Source: Sipunculus nudus (lineage: Eukaryota > Annelida > Sipuncula > Golfingiida > Sipunculidae). From it: a stretch of 64,000 bases of DNA. The stretch is from contig CM049321.1 in NCBI GenBank assembly GCA_026874595.1, forward strand, positions 4,021,479 to 4,085,478. Direction: 5' to 3'. A program made the position numbers and the translations under genes. Below, piece by piece: positions 45,271-56,695 of this stretch; position 1 is the stretch's first letter, and each line of letters starts with the position of its first letter. The notes beneath the pieces are model-generated. The model was not told the DNA's origin, searched no databases, and saw only the letters and a list, made by a program, of their open reading frames with translations.

Positions 45271-46555
45271 TATAAAGGTAAGGTTTTATGATGGTAGGAG
45301 GTGCACTTTTATCAAATTTATTCTAACATATTTTCGAACAATCTGTGTTTATTAATAGATTCACAGGTCTATGTTACTTTATAATATACACATATTGTTT
45401 ATGAGACATATCCCCTGAATCAAGTGACTTCCTAATGTTAATGACCGCTTTTCTCTTGCATGTATAGAAACTACATGAAAATATCTTAAAATTGTATTTC
45501 TATATTTTTTGCCTGTATTTTGGTTCTTTGTGACTTAAAACCATTTTTTTATTTTTATTCAATGAAAAATTTAAATTTAATTTTTTAACAAGAAACTTCT
45601 ACACTGGCACCATAAAAGAAGCCTGCCACAGAATGTGGGGATCAATCCATGCTGAATATTTACAAGTGGTAGTGATGTATTGTGAAGTGTATCTATGGAT
45701 GAACAGAGATCACATGATGCATATATTTGCACATTGTGCTTTATGTAAATGGTTGTACAAACTTAGTATTTCTTCAATTCATTTCCACTCCACAGGTGAA
45801 CTTTGCATGAATTTAACAGTGATCCTTGCCCTTTAACGATCACATATATACAGACCTTGTGAATTCCAAAACAAACTGCTGCCATGAATATGGCTCAGGG
45901 AAGTATACATGTTTATGTGAGACTGCCTGCCTACTCAGCTTAAAATGAGAGTCAAGGGTTTCCAACTTGCATACTTCTTACCTTTGTGGTTACACCTATA
46001 AAGTCTAATTAAAACAATTAAAGATTTACCTTTATACCATTTTGAGTATAATAAAGAAGTCAAAACCATTTCTCCAAATTCAGGAAGATCAGTTTAAGAG
46101 GAAGCAGACTTCTGCACTTATTAATTTTTTTTCTATTTCTGTATTTTTTGGCATAGCCTGATCTTGTGATGAACTATACAGCCTTCTCACATCATTCTTT
46201 AGCCCAAATTATAACACAACACAAACATCAATTCAAAATGACAAACCGAAAATATCACAAAGTCCCCCCCTCCCCCACCCGCGCGGCAAAATCTGTTAAG
46301 ATGTGGCTTATGTTCTTTCAGTGATATGAATTTTGATTGATCAATTAGAATTAATTGTTTTCATATCTCCTTTTAATGACTTTTGACCTGCTGAAGAAGA
46401 AAGAACCTTGAGGATGATAAGCGAGACAATGGACAAAAAATATCACTGATGCGGAAAATGACTAAGTGTGAAAAAAGTTAGTTTGGCTATAAATATGCTT
46501 CATCGTCAACCTTACCATGAGTAAAGATAAACCATAAAGGTATGACAAATCGAGT
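45271..46555. other. AT-rich stretch
   Basis: No coding or repeat structure recognised apart from a poly-C tract near 46265 and a CCCACCCGCGCGG segment. Confidence 0.45.
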
Positions 46556-46563
46556 CTTCTAAG

Positions 46564-47070
46564 CAGGGTTGGGGCCAGATACAAGTGAAAGTACCTAGGT
46601 ACAGGTACTTGTGAATTGGCCAGATACAGGTACAGGTACTTGATTTTCACAAAGTACCTAGGTAGATGTACAGGTACTTTGGAAAGTACCTAGGTACAGG
46701 TACATTTATTTTAGGTTCACTTCAAAGACATTTTTACGGATAATAATAGCAGCATAAATCAGGTATATGCAAGTTAACATGCTTTTTTTCTAATTTAACA
46801 ATATTGAAATCATTTGCTAAAGTATATTCTGTATATAAGTATATAAGTATAAGTATATTATCACACTGATGGCTTGCTGATAATTTTAGACTACAGGTAA
46901 CCAAATTTAATATGAAAGGGAAAAAAACTTTAAAAAAAACTGAAAATATGAAAATGTACCTGGAGTACCTTGTACCATGTACAGGTACTTCAGTTCCAGG
47001 TACAGGTACTCTGAAATGTGTACCTAGGTACAGGTACAGGTACAGATACAAGTATCTGGCCCCAACCCTG
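46564..47070. mobile_element. hAT-type MITE, 507 bp, perfect 8-bp target duplication
   Basis: The ends are CAGGGTTGGGGCCAGATAC and its exact reverse complement, a 19-bp inverted repeat. Both sides carry CTTCTAAG (46556-46563 and 47071-47078). The palindrome GTACCTAGGTAC and the unit GTACAG recur in both subterminal regions. Subterminal repeated motifs are typical transposase-binding regions in hAT elements. There is no transposase. The open frames reading YRYRYKY or YLYLYLY are translations of the GTACCTGTACCT repeat. Confidence 0.95.
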
Positions 47071-47984
47071 CTTCTAAGTTGTATATACTGTTCTGTTTCA
47101 AAGCCACTTTCTTTCCAGTCACTACAGTGCTTTTGATCGACTGGTCTCATTCAGTCTACCCACTGAAGACTGACAGTCAGTGACATACACCTGTCCAAGG
47201 TATGGTTAGTTATAATAAGGGATCCATGTACAAGTGTCACATACTATATACATGAGCAGAACTTACATGGTTTCAATGTTACCAAAAATGAGATAACACC
47301 ACAACTGTTATGTTCAGCATCATACAGACATCTACAGCTAGGTGACAAATATTATATTGTTCTACAGATTTTAAGTTTACTGTAAAATTATTTAGGACTT
47401 ATAAATATCAGGGTTTAAGTTGGTCTTCCTACCAGATTGTGATGTTTACTGCATAATATGTTATTTTACAACAAGAGACATGAGTGCTCTTCACTCAAGA
47501 CTGCACCCTGCGATAGCTAGGTGTACTCATCAAAACAATAATACAATTTATTTTGTTGCGTAAATACGGTATGTGGTATATCTGGCATGCTTTATCATTG
47601 TTTCAATGAAAGGAAAAAGAAGTTACATGCTGTATGATTTCTTATAATATTAGTAAATATAAACATTTCTGCAGGTTGCTTGCCTGAGTTAAATGATTGC
47701 ATACATTTCCTTATCACAAAGCCAAACATGTAATCCATTATTGCACTGCAAGATCATACAAAATATGTGATGCATGTGTACATGAACATTTCAATTTTTG
47801 TGATCCCATGGTTAATTTTTGTCTTAACCACTTCAAACAGTGCTCAAAAGGATCTTTTGCCCTGTAGCCCTAGAAGGTCTTTAAAAGTGCTTTCTAGGTC
47901 CAACAGTAACAATGTGTACCCCACTGACAGACCACCAGATGACTGGGCAGTTGGACGGCAGGCAAAGAATGAAGATCCAATCAC

Positions 47985-48027
47985 TTTTTAGATTAGCTCA
48001 GTTTGACTGAAAGTCAGCTGAGTTAAA
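47985..48027 (+). repeat. 3'-end fragment of the GGGTCATGACGCTCAGC family
   Basis: TTAGCTCAGTTTGACTGAAA then GTCAGCTGAGTTAAAA matches the closing segment of the family. Confidence 0.65.
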
Positions 48028-48120
48028 ATTTGCCAAAAATGTAAGACCTTTTGGAAACCTTGTGTTCACTGATAGGGATTACAATGCACAAGTCCTAGAT
48101 GTGTGCCACCATAAATCTTA

Positions 48121-48139
48121 GGGGGGGGGGGGGGGGGGG
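48121..48139. repeat. Poly-G tract, 19 bases
   Basis: An unbroken G run, a candidate G-quadruplex former, directly before the 218-bp duplication. Confidence 0.95.
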
Positions 48140-48620
48140 TCTGTTCTCTGAACTTCTTCAGATATTTATGCAAACCCGATGAGATCACTACATTTAAATG
48201 AACAAGCAAATTCTTGGAATTTATGGCTTCTGCCTCTTGTTATTTTAGCTTCCTGTCATCTTCATGCTTGCCTTCTCAATATGTTTTAGTTTTTATTTTC
48301 CCCTGAAGATGTCTCTGCATGTCATAATTTTTTTTGTGATTGGGAACAAAAGCAGGGTCTGTTCTCTGAACCCCTTCAGATATTTATGCAAACCCTATGA
48401 GATAACTACATTTAAATGAACAAGCAAATTTGTGGAATTTATGGCTTCCGCCTCTTGTTATTTTAGCTTCCTGTGATCTTCATGTTTGCCTTCTCAATAT
48501 GTTAAAGTTTTTATTTTCCCCTGAAGATGTCTCCACATGTCAGTGCCTGTGTTTTAGTTTTTATTTTCCCCAGAAGATGTCTCCACATGTCATTTTTTTT
48601 TGTGATTCGGAACAAAAGCA
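48139..48620 (+). repeat. 218-bp tandem duplication plus a partial third copy
   Basis: CTGTTCTCTGAAC starts at 48141 and 48359, followed in both by TTCAGATATTTATGCAAACC, CTTGTTATTTTAGCTTCCTG and TTTTATTTTCCCCTGAAGAT. A third partial TTTTATTTTCCCCAGAAGAT block follows near 48560. The 100-codon frame crossing it is repeat-derived. Confidence 0.9.
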
Positions 48621-49195
48621 AATTTTTTTGTTCGTTTTGTTCGTAAATTATCAGACGGACACTCCAAAACCAATCCCAACCAAGGTATTCATGAGAGCAA
48701 TCACTGACCCAAATGTGAATGAAATTGAATAATATTTAAGAAAGTTATTGTACAGAAATAAAAACCTGATGGATGAACAGACAGAAGGACAGACAGACAA
48801 ACCCAAAGTGGGGTGGTCCTGTTTGTGGGGTGGTCATGTTAGCAGGGTGGTTGTGTTAGCAGAGTGGTTATGTTAGCAGGGTGTTCATGTAAGCAGGTTT
48901 TTTTATGATGATTTACTTAAGTCCTAGATCAAAATAAAAGGCTGTTTTAGTTGGGGTGGTCATCAAAGCAGTGTAGTGGTCAATTGAGTTTAACTGTACA
49001 TTATTCTGTTAAAATCTACACACAATGGAGGTCACAATGATCACCAAGGTTAATCTGGGTATCCATATTATCCAGCAAATCTTCCAAGAGAAAAACATTT
49101 ACATATCATAGTGTCACAACCATGGTAGGAGAATATCAACAGGACAAGTGATAGATTTTAATGGTAAAATAAAGGTAACGTGGTGGTCAACTCAC

Positions 49196-49331
49196 CCATC
49201 TCTGTTAGGAAGCTGTCCAGCATCGGACTTGTTTAATCGGTGATCCTCAACATCCTATAACACCTGTATCCTCACATAGTAAGTCCTGCTTGAATATTGC
49301 TGTCTCTCTTACGCTGTCAGTAATCAGGACC
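49196..49331 (-). other. Well-bounded minus-strand exon (UTR or 5' coding)
   Basis: On the minus strand CTTTCCTTTACAG precedes and GAGATGG/GTGAGT follows, both close to consensus. All three frames contain stops early on. Near the 3' border ATGCTGGACAGCTTCCTAAC then AGAGATGG opens MLDSFLTEM and exits in phase 1, so this could be the start of a coding region, or the exon of a non-coding RNA. An upstream exon on the same strand lies at 53718-53764. Confidence 0.45.
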
Positions 49332-49916
49332 CTGTAAAGGAAAGACAGTAATTACAAAAATATAAATCACATAGAGCAAACCTCTTCACCAAAAGCTAAG
49401 AACTGGTGGGAGATGGTTCCTATCTTAAAATCATAACTGAAAAAGGGTTGATTAATAATCAGTTCTGTTAAGTTTTACATTATCTGTGGAGCTAGTTTTT
49501 TTTAGTATTTCAACCATAAATTGTCAATATTTCGCAAGATAATCATTGCCAAAAACTCTCTGTTAATTCTCAAACTCATACTTAAGTTAGCTTAGAGTGC
49601 TTATTATTCTCTATAAAACAAAATTTATTATTCCACTAGCGATAATTTTTTTCATTAGTGAATTATATAATATAAAAATATAGAAATCAAAGCTTTAATC
49701 TCATTACTATGGCAACTGCTGCCATTTCATGCCCCTTGCTGGACTTCATATTCCAGTGGAAGACATTCCAGTATGGCAGTCAGAAACTCAACAAAAAATC
49801 AGGGATATTTATTTGTGCACATGCCGAGTGTATATATTCACCATTTGGTCTGGATTGTTTTAAGTGACATTATACAATGTCAGCCACTGACAAAATTAAA
49901 AGATATAAATGATTAC

Positions 49917-49988
49917 CTCATCCAGATTTTTAGCAGCCTTTAGCATGGCTTGTAGTGCCCTCTGATCGCTCAGAGTAGTGTGGTACAT
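49917..49988 (-). CDS. Candidate first coding exon, minus strand
   Basis: ATG at 49988-49986 opens MYHTTLSDQRALQAMLKAAK, NLDE, exiting in phase 0 through GATGAG/GTAATC. The frame is also open upstream to a TAG at about 50022 (VKRYKKLAFFTL). The amphipathic LQAMLKAAKNL stretch looks like a helix. If it is spliced to the exon at 49196-49331 the frame stops after GPDY, so the partner exon is unresolved. CCAAT and TATA-like motifs lie 60-150 bases upstream. Family not recognised. Confidence 0.35.
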
Positions 49989-50034
49989 AAGGGTAAAAAA
50001 TGCCAATTTCTTGTAGCGCTTTACCTATAGGCCT

Positions 50035-50560
50035 AACACCTATATTGTAAGCGCTGTTTTTTATGACCTCATATCCTGAATTGCTACACATAAGGGGAGC
50101 ACTGTATTTTTGTCCAATCAGGTGAGACCTTGTGCTGGAAGACAATGCCAAGCGAGGAATACACGGAGCCAATGATGTTCATTTCATTTTGATTGACAGC
50201 TCATTGCCCCGGTAACCGTAACAGGCTCAGAGAGATTAACCCCAGACGTGGTTTGCTTAGGGCCTTGGGCACATAGGATGCCCGGCCAGTGAGCTTTATT
50301 TCAAACGAAACCTAACAACAAAGGCTGCGTGCACACCTCACTGGCTGGTTTCAGTTCTGCAGACAACAGATACATGGCTACGCTAACACAGTCATAATGT
50401 CATAATCCAACTGGTCGATGATGCGAGAATGCAGAGGGAGTGAGGGAGCAATTAAAATTTGACCGTAAAGTCATCAAGCGGCGCTTGAAGTGCAGCTATG
50501 GGCGGAGCCAGGATGCCTGTCGAGTGTTTGTTTATTGGCATCTGGTTGGCTGCTTGTCAC
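50035..50560 (-). promoter_or_regulatory. Promoter-like block with GC box and CCAAT motifs
   Basis: Read on the minus strand the block holds GCCAATAAAC and GCAGCCAACC (about 50530-50555), then GGCTCCGCCC (GC box, 50499-50508). It continues with CATTGGCTCC (about 50170), CTGATTGGAC (about 50115) and ATAAAAAACAG near 50055. GC is higher than in the flanks. It is well placed to drive the minus-strand exon at 49917-49988. Confidence 0.4.
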
Positions 50561-51937
50561 ATCATACGCATGCTTTTTTTCAGCAGACAAAGAACCACCA
50601 TCTGGTGTCTAAATATATCATAAACGGTCAAAGCTGGCAGCGTGAAAATAAGTTGCTTCTTTAGAAGTGCATGATTTCCACTGCCTAGGGAGCATACATA
50701 ATAGGACGGATGACCACTGCAGTGTGTTTTTCTTGTAACAGGCCTACCAGTTCAATATGATTGCAAACTGAGTTGTGCATCCATTTCTATGGTTATTCCT
50801 GCCGGGACTACCATGAGTTTATGTTTTGTTGTTCCACATAAGTAACCACTTAATAATACTGTATCCTTATATTGTCCTAATTTCAACACATACTTGGTAC
50901 ATACAATGATTTATAAAAGAATAGGAATTGATAACATCCTGTTCTGTGGCTAGTAACAGTACCCTTCTTTCAAACTCTAACTTCCTCATTGAAAAACCCA
51001 TCCCATTAAAAGACACACTAACATGTCATGCAATCATATGATGCATGAAACATCTAATATATGGTCCAATGCTTATCAACCTGCACAATGTGAAGGTCAT
51101 TGTTTCGCTCGATTCTCTGTGTTTGTCTGCATGGTATCTGGAGTCTGGAGATGGTATCACAGGTGTTATTCAAAGTTATCATGAATATAGGTTGGTATTA
51201 TGAAAATGTCCAAGAAGTTCAATTTTGGTATAAACCCAAGGGTGAATAACTACAGAATGAGTGCTTTATGGGGTTTACTGCACATAATGTTTACACAAGG
51301 ATGTTGCATGTGACACTATGCCCATCTTTGAGTCACCCCACTATGTTAGGGGGCACGGTTGTTGTTTGTTATGTTTATAGTCAAGAAAAACAAATGTTCC
51401 CATATTGGATGCTTTTCTCATTGTTTAATTTGCAAATGATTTATTCAAGTGACAAACCATACCTGATCTTAGATTCAATATAATTCATTACTTTTTGCTA
51501 AAAGTTCTGATCTATTGACTGACAGACTGACGACTTGAATATCTGTGTGCCGTGTCCAGATTATCATGTTTATTTAACCAAAAGATACTACACAATGTGA
51601 GGAGAAAACTGTCCCTTACTCTCCCTCTCTGCAACCACTTGTTCTCAAATCCGGTTTCCACCCTACACTAAATAAGCAGTGGTTACACTATGCTTAACTA
51701 TTCCCTCTACCATACCCACTTCACAAAACCACAGCTGTCAATCTGGGTTGGCCACCAAGCGGTGCTGTCTCTGTGGAATTCCTTGCTGCATAATATTTAA
51801 TCTTCCCCCCCCCTTGGAATACACAGGATGCAATAGTAACCTTTCAGGACAGTGTTCATACTAACTTGCTGGTGTGCTCTAAGGTCAGTTTATTATCCCC
51901 CACTGTTTGCAAATGTCCTCTCTTGCAGTGCTGCACG
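50561..51937. other. AT-rich stretch
   Basis: No supported exon. A frame at 51721-51802 reading KPQLSIWVGHQAVLSLWNSL is faintly like the C-terminal LWNSLP motif of non-LTR reverse transcriptases but is too short to call. Confidence 0.4.
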
Positions 51938-52060
51938 AGCTCTGCATGGGGACAGTCATCTTTGTTTACACACTGAGCCAATCAGATTTCATTTTAAGAG
52001 CTCAGCATGGGTGCACCCATCTTTGTTTACACACTCAGCCAATCAGATTTTTTTTACCCA
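51938..52060. repeat. 61-bp tandem duplication carrying FOX and CCAAT motifs
   Basis: Each copy has GAGCTC, GCATGGG, CATCTTTGTTTACACACT and AGCCAATCAGATT. CATCTTTG starts at 51957 and 52018. TGTTTAC is a forkhead-type core and AGCCAATCAGA a strong CCAAT/NF-Y motif, so the pair of motifs is itself duplicated. Confidence 0.8.
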
Positions 52061-52583
52061 GTGCCAGTTGGCTGCATTGCTAAACCTGAAAAAGGTCTCC
52101 AGGAGGTCACATGCTGTGTTCAGAGTGTATATCCATCCCTGACAGAGAACTTAATACCTACCATCATATATCTAAAGTTCAGTCACACACTCAAGAATAA
52201 ACCTGATTCTGCCACCCTGCATCCATACACTGCATGCAAAAAAAAACAATTTTTTCAATTGTAACAATATTACATCAGAAAACACAATTGTGTAGAAGTT
52301 GAGGGCCTAAATGCTGGAGAGTAAAAGAAATTATAGACCATTTTTATTGATAAATATAGGAAATATAGGGAGTTGGTGGAAGACCACATGAAAATATTCC
52401 AGTTTTTTTTGTGTCATGTTTGTCTCTACTTATCAGCTATTAATGTGGAAAACATCTCAGTGTTCACCTTTCCAACAGATTGGTGCAAAAATGTCTTTCT
52501 GTGCACAGGTTTGCCTGTCTAAGACAAGTAGAAAGGCATATTACATCCCTTGCCTTAATATTGTACCTTCCAATTCTTTTTGT

Positions 52584-52935
52584 CAGGGTTTGGGTCAGGT
52601 ACTTGTACCTGTACCTAGGTAACTAATCAAAGAACCTGTACCTAGGTAACTAATCAAAGAACCTGTACCTGTACCTAGGTAACTAATCAAAGAACCTGTA
52701 CCTGTACCTAGGTAACTTATCAAAGAACCTGTACCTGTACCTAGGTAACTAATCAAAGAACCTGTACCTGTACCTAGGTAACTTATCAAAGAACCTGTAC
52801 CTGTACCTAGGTAACTAATCAAAGAACCTGTACCTGTACCTTGGTAACTTATCAAAGAACCTGTACCTGTACCTAGGTAACTAATAAAAAAACCTGTACC
52901 TGTACCTAGGTAACTTATCAAAGAACCTGTACCTG
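52584..52935 (-). repeat. 33-bp minisatellite derived from a hAT-like end
   Basis: It begins with CAGGGTTTGGGTCAGGTAC, close to the CAGGGTTGGGGCCAGATAC terminus of the element at 46564. Units ACCTGTACCTAGGTAACTAA, TCAAAGA then repeat every 33 bases, with CTAATC and CTTATC alternating, which implies a 66-bp dimer. On the minus strand the unit keeps frame and gives an 11-residue SYLGTGTGSLI repeat, which I take to be non-coding. No right-hand terminus was found. Confidence 0.9.
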
Positions 52936-53717
52936 GATCTCAGGAGTTTGAGGTACCTGAGACCTAATTATATGTACCTGACACAGTGTCTTTCAGTTCC
53001 AGGTTCATGTATGACATACATATAATTTACAAAATTTACGCAATTATCATTAATTCAACTCTCTTTGAACTGAACCTAAGTTTTCTGTACCTGCACCTAG
53101 ATAGTTGACAAAGCATCTGTGCCTGAACCTAGGTACCCTATGGAAGTCTGGTACCTGTACCTTGACCTGTACCTGATGATCACAAATATTTACAGGTATC
53201 TAAGTAGTGGTGCCTTAACAAAGTGGGCGATACACAATAGGAAATGCCCCTTATCATGATGTAAGATGAGTGTCAAGTGATTCATATGGACAGCAAAATT
53301 GGGGGTACAGGTTGAGAAATCGTCTGCAAGAAGAATACCCTACCAGTATCACTGACATCAATTTCATCAAAATCGGGAATACTGTTTTGTTTCCATGCGT
53401 ATGTGTTTTTAATTGCTAAACTGAATGATGGAAACATGCTGCATATGCATACAAATGTATGTAAATTAATCATTTAATGGGATCCCTCAAAGAGAATATT
53501 TAAGAGAAGTGAAGCTAGCCCTGTCCACCTTCTGCAACCTTTTTCAAGGGATTCAAATCAATTTTGCAGGCCTGGACCCTCCAATTTTCTGGACCTAAGG
53601 AGTGAAGACTGTTCTCAGGCAATCTCTTTAACTTTCTTGGGTTGGAACACCCCCTGCCCTCCCTTCCCAAACTCCTTGATCAACCCTTGTGGCGTATATT
53701 AAAAAAAGACTACTCAC
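52936..53717. other. Degenerate GTACCTG sequence, then AT-rich
   Basis: TACCTGACACAG, GTACCTGCACCTAG and ACCTGTACCTTGACCTG to 53180 look like decayed continuation of the hAT-related repeat. Nothing is recognised after that. Confidence 0.5.
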
Positions 53718-53764
53718 CTTATGCAACCAGGCTACGGAGAACACATTTCCTCAGTTTAAAGTAT
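53718..53764 (-). other. Small minus-strand exon, 47 nt, probably 5' UTR or non-coding
   Basis: On the minus strand the acceptor is TATTTCATTTTGTAG and the donor GCATAAG/GTGAGT, an excellent donor. All three frames contain a stop, so it is not an internal coding exon. With the exon at 49196-49331 it suggests a spliced minus-strand transcript with an intron of about 4.4 kb. Confidence 0.4.
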
Positions 53765-54011
53765 CTACAAAATGAAATACAGGTAACATAGATTATGAAA
53801 TCTGGCATCTCTACACATAATACTTATCATAGTATTAACAGATAATTGTATTAAACTTTCGCAAAATCCATTTTGGCTATGATCTCATTAGTACTGGGTA
53901 AAATTAAGCTGTATATATATAATGACACTGAACCAATTTAAAGCAAAATATTATGTAGATACATTAATCAACAGGTAGTAGGGTCATTTGGTAATCTCTT
54001 CCAATGAATTA

Positions 54012-56695
54012 ACAAGTGACCCATGGGTCATGACGCTCAGCCAACTGACATGTTTACAATATGTCCTTGCACAGGCAACTAATTAAGATAATGTCCAGCC
54101 TTTCCTGAGTACCGTAAAAGTTGTTGCAGAAGTCACATCCTTATTACAAGTCGCACCCTGACTTTTAGGAACCCCCTGGGGAATAGCCGTTCAAGTTTAG
54201 TTTCAGGAAAAATCCATTATATAGGTCGCACCCAGACTTCAGAGGCGTCCCAACCACCTGATACATTTGGAATTTGAGTATCATTCCTTGCGATGCAAGA
54301 CTACAACCAAGGTCCCTGTAGTACTTATGTGGTTTATAAACTAGATAAACCATTTAAACATAAAAATAATTGGACAGCTTTAAAACAATGCTTATATTTA
54401 AGGAATAACAACAGAATCTTAACATATAAAGTCGAGGTTCAATTGTCAGGCAAGATTTGTAAAGTGCCAAAGGCAGCTGCGTCAGATAACATTTTGTGCT
54501 GTGAAACGATGTCATTGTTGCCGTTTCTTACTAGGTTAAGTAACATTAAAAGCAAATATCAAGTTAAATGACTGTATTAATAATCTAAAAGAGTCCGAGT
54601 CAAAATACTATCACAATCGAGCAACTTTTTAAATCGTTAAAGATCGTCAAATGTAGGATGGATTCATTACACTGATTAGTTTGCATACGCGTGACGAGTC
54701 CCAATCCGTCGCATTGGGCATGATTTTAACTGACTTAAGCGACTGAAAGATGGAAAGAATAATTGAGTTTGAATTTTTTTCTCCTAATTTCTGAAATGGG
54801 CTCTAAAACTGAATTTAGTAACCCTTGAATTAATTGTTCCAACTTACCATCTAGACGCGGCACATACTGGTATTACTGAAATCACTGATCATATGTCAGT
54901 CAACAAGGGGATAATGAACGCTTTATTGACCGGTCAGTTAATTTAAAATACACATAATTGAATTTACAGGTATTATGTTTACTGAGACTAATGATTTTTT
55001 TAATCTTGAAAACCCTATTTCCATCGTTATCAGTGATTATATTCAAATTGCTTGGATGTATGGCAAACTCAGCCGTGTTGAACTAGATCCGTCATGACAC
55101 CAAACGATGCCGGTTCCCGTGGAATTTAGGTACTTATGTGGCGTTTTAAGTAAATAACATATATACCTGTATGCTGTTTGTTATTTCATTGTATTGATTA
55201 ATTTGTCTTCATTTAAAAAAAAAAATCACAAATGCCTCAACGCACAATTGACCGTAAAGCATGCGTGCCGCCATATTGTTGACCAGGCATATGATCTTCC
55301 TGAAAGAGACACGGGTAACACACTAAGCAAATCGTATATTTGCAGCTCAAATGAAACGTTATAACATTGATATCCAAAACGCTTCAAAACCACGAGATGG
55401 TGACAGTGAAGTAATGGTTCTTAATATGAGAGTTTTAACTGTGGATATCAGTCACGGAAGGCTTAGTTGACATGGGGATGTAAAGGTCATTGCACGGGTG
55501 ACCTTGGGCTTGAACTTCCGCAACACGGCTTCAAAGGTCAGCTGGTATTCAGCGATCAACCGGGCAGGCAAAAGAATTCATGATGTGTCTGTAGTGGATC
55601 AAGCTTGAATGACACGCAACTTTACAAGCATAAACGGATATGGAACCGCGAGTTTTTCATAACGACAAGCATATCCATATAGTTAAACGGATAGAAAATG
55701 TACATCAAAGAGCGGCAGTCTGGCATATGCATCAAATTGACTCATGATATAACAGTAACGCAGATTAGGAAGTGTCACTTGAATTGCAACTTGTCACAAC
55801 GGGTAGGCCTTGAACTGGGCAAATGTAAAATTTGCATTTAATGTTAATTAAATGAAAATTCTGTCAGTTCACAAAATATAAGCCATAAGAGATGGTTAAA
55901 AGTGTAAATTATTGGGGAAAGACTTTTCACAAAACACTGGTTAAAGATATCGCATATTATCGCTCAACTGACATCGTTCCATGTACCGGGAAAACTGACT
56001 GAAACAGGATACATACGTATCACAAGTCGCAACTCGACTTTGCTAGAAAATTCTAGTTTTTAGAATTTGATTTCCTAGTACAAGTCGCGACTTCTGCAAA
56101 GACTTTTACAGTAATCAGGCAATTTGTGTGTATTTTGCATTATTTCTGGGGTGCTAAAACATATCTCAAAAATCTAGGAATATAAGTCACAGTGACCGAA
56201 TTTCAGTTTCTGGGGAGAAATTTTGAGGAACTCTCAGGATGTCAAGTAAGAAGTTTCTGGGAAAAAATTATTATGATTTTTGCCCTACTTTGGTATCAAA
56301 TTTTCAATCATTCTGAGGAATGCTTAGAAGCACCATAGCTATAAAAATATAGGTAACAGAGACCTAATTTCATGTTTCCAAGGAGACTTCTCATGGACCT
56401 TCATTTATTTAAAGTAAGGAGATTGCAGGTCCAATGGTTATGATTTGCGCCCTGCTTTGGCTAAAAAAAAGAAAAAAAAAATCGTAAAAAATAAAAAAAT
56501 ACAGGTGGCCGCAGAATCTGATGGAACACTCCATGGTCAATATCCTTGCAAAGAATCATGGTGATCAATGCATAAGTTGTTCAGATACTTGAGCTTTTGT
56601 ATCAAATTTTTCATTATCAGACATACTAACAGACGGACAACGGACACAGAGAGATTGCTAAAGCTCAGATGACTTACAGTCAGCTGAGCTAAAAA
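54012..56695 (+). repeat. GGGTCATGACGCTCAGC-family repeat split by a transposon
   Basis: The 5' part (54012-54111) starts ACAAGTGACCCATGGGTCAT, GACGCTCAGCCAACTGAC. The 3' part (56112-56695) has TATAAGTCACAGTGACCGAA, GGTAACAGAGACCTAATTTC and TTTGCGCCCTGCTTTGG, and closes with ACAGTCAGCTGAGCTAAAA. The two halves make one family member in the expected order once the 2,000-bp insert is removed. Confidence 0.75.
54112..56111. mobile_element. TA-flanked DNA transposon, 2,000 bp, non-autonomous
   Basis: The left end CCGTAAAAGTTGTTGCAGAA, GTC and the reverse complement of the right end CTGTAAAAGTCTTTGCAGAA, GTC differ at only a few positions. Both ends are flanked by TA (54110-54111 and 56112-56113). 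AAGTCGC or GGTCGCACCC motifs occur twice inside each end. TA duplication and such ends suggest the Tc1/mariner superfamily (pogo/Tigger-like). The interior has frames of at most 92 codons (54293-54571) with no DDE transposase features. Confidence 0.75.

Noticed and set aside
46912-47150. Frames reading YRYRYKY/YLYLYLY on both strands
   Set aside because: They translate the GTACCTGTACCT subterminal repeats of the hAT MITE.
51721-51802. LWNSL motif like the C-terminus of a non-LTR reverse transcriptase
   Set aside because: The frame is under 30 codons with no further similarity; too weak to call an element.
52595-52921. 108-codon minus frame with an 11-residue SYLGTGTGSLI repeat
   Set aside because: The frame exists only because the minisatellite unit is 33 bp; the array starts at a transposon terminus and has no gene context.
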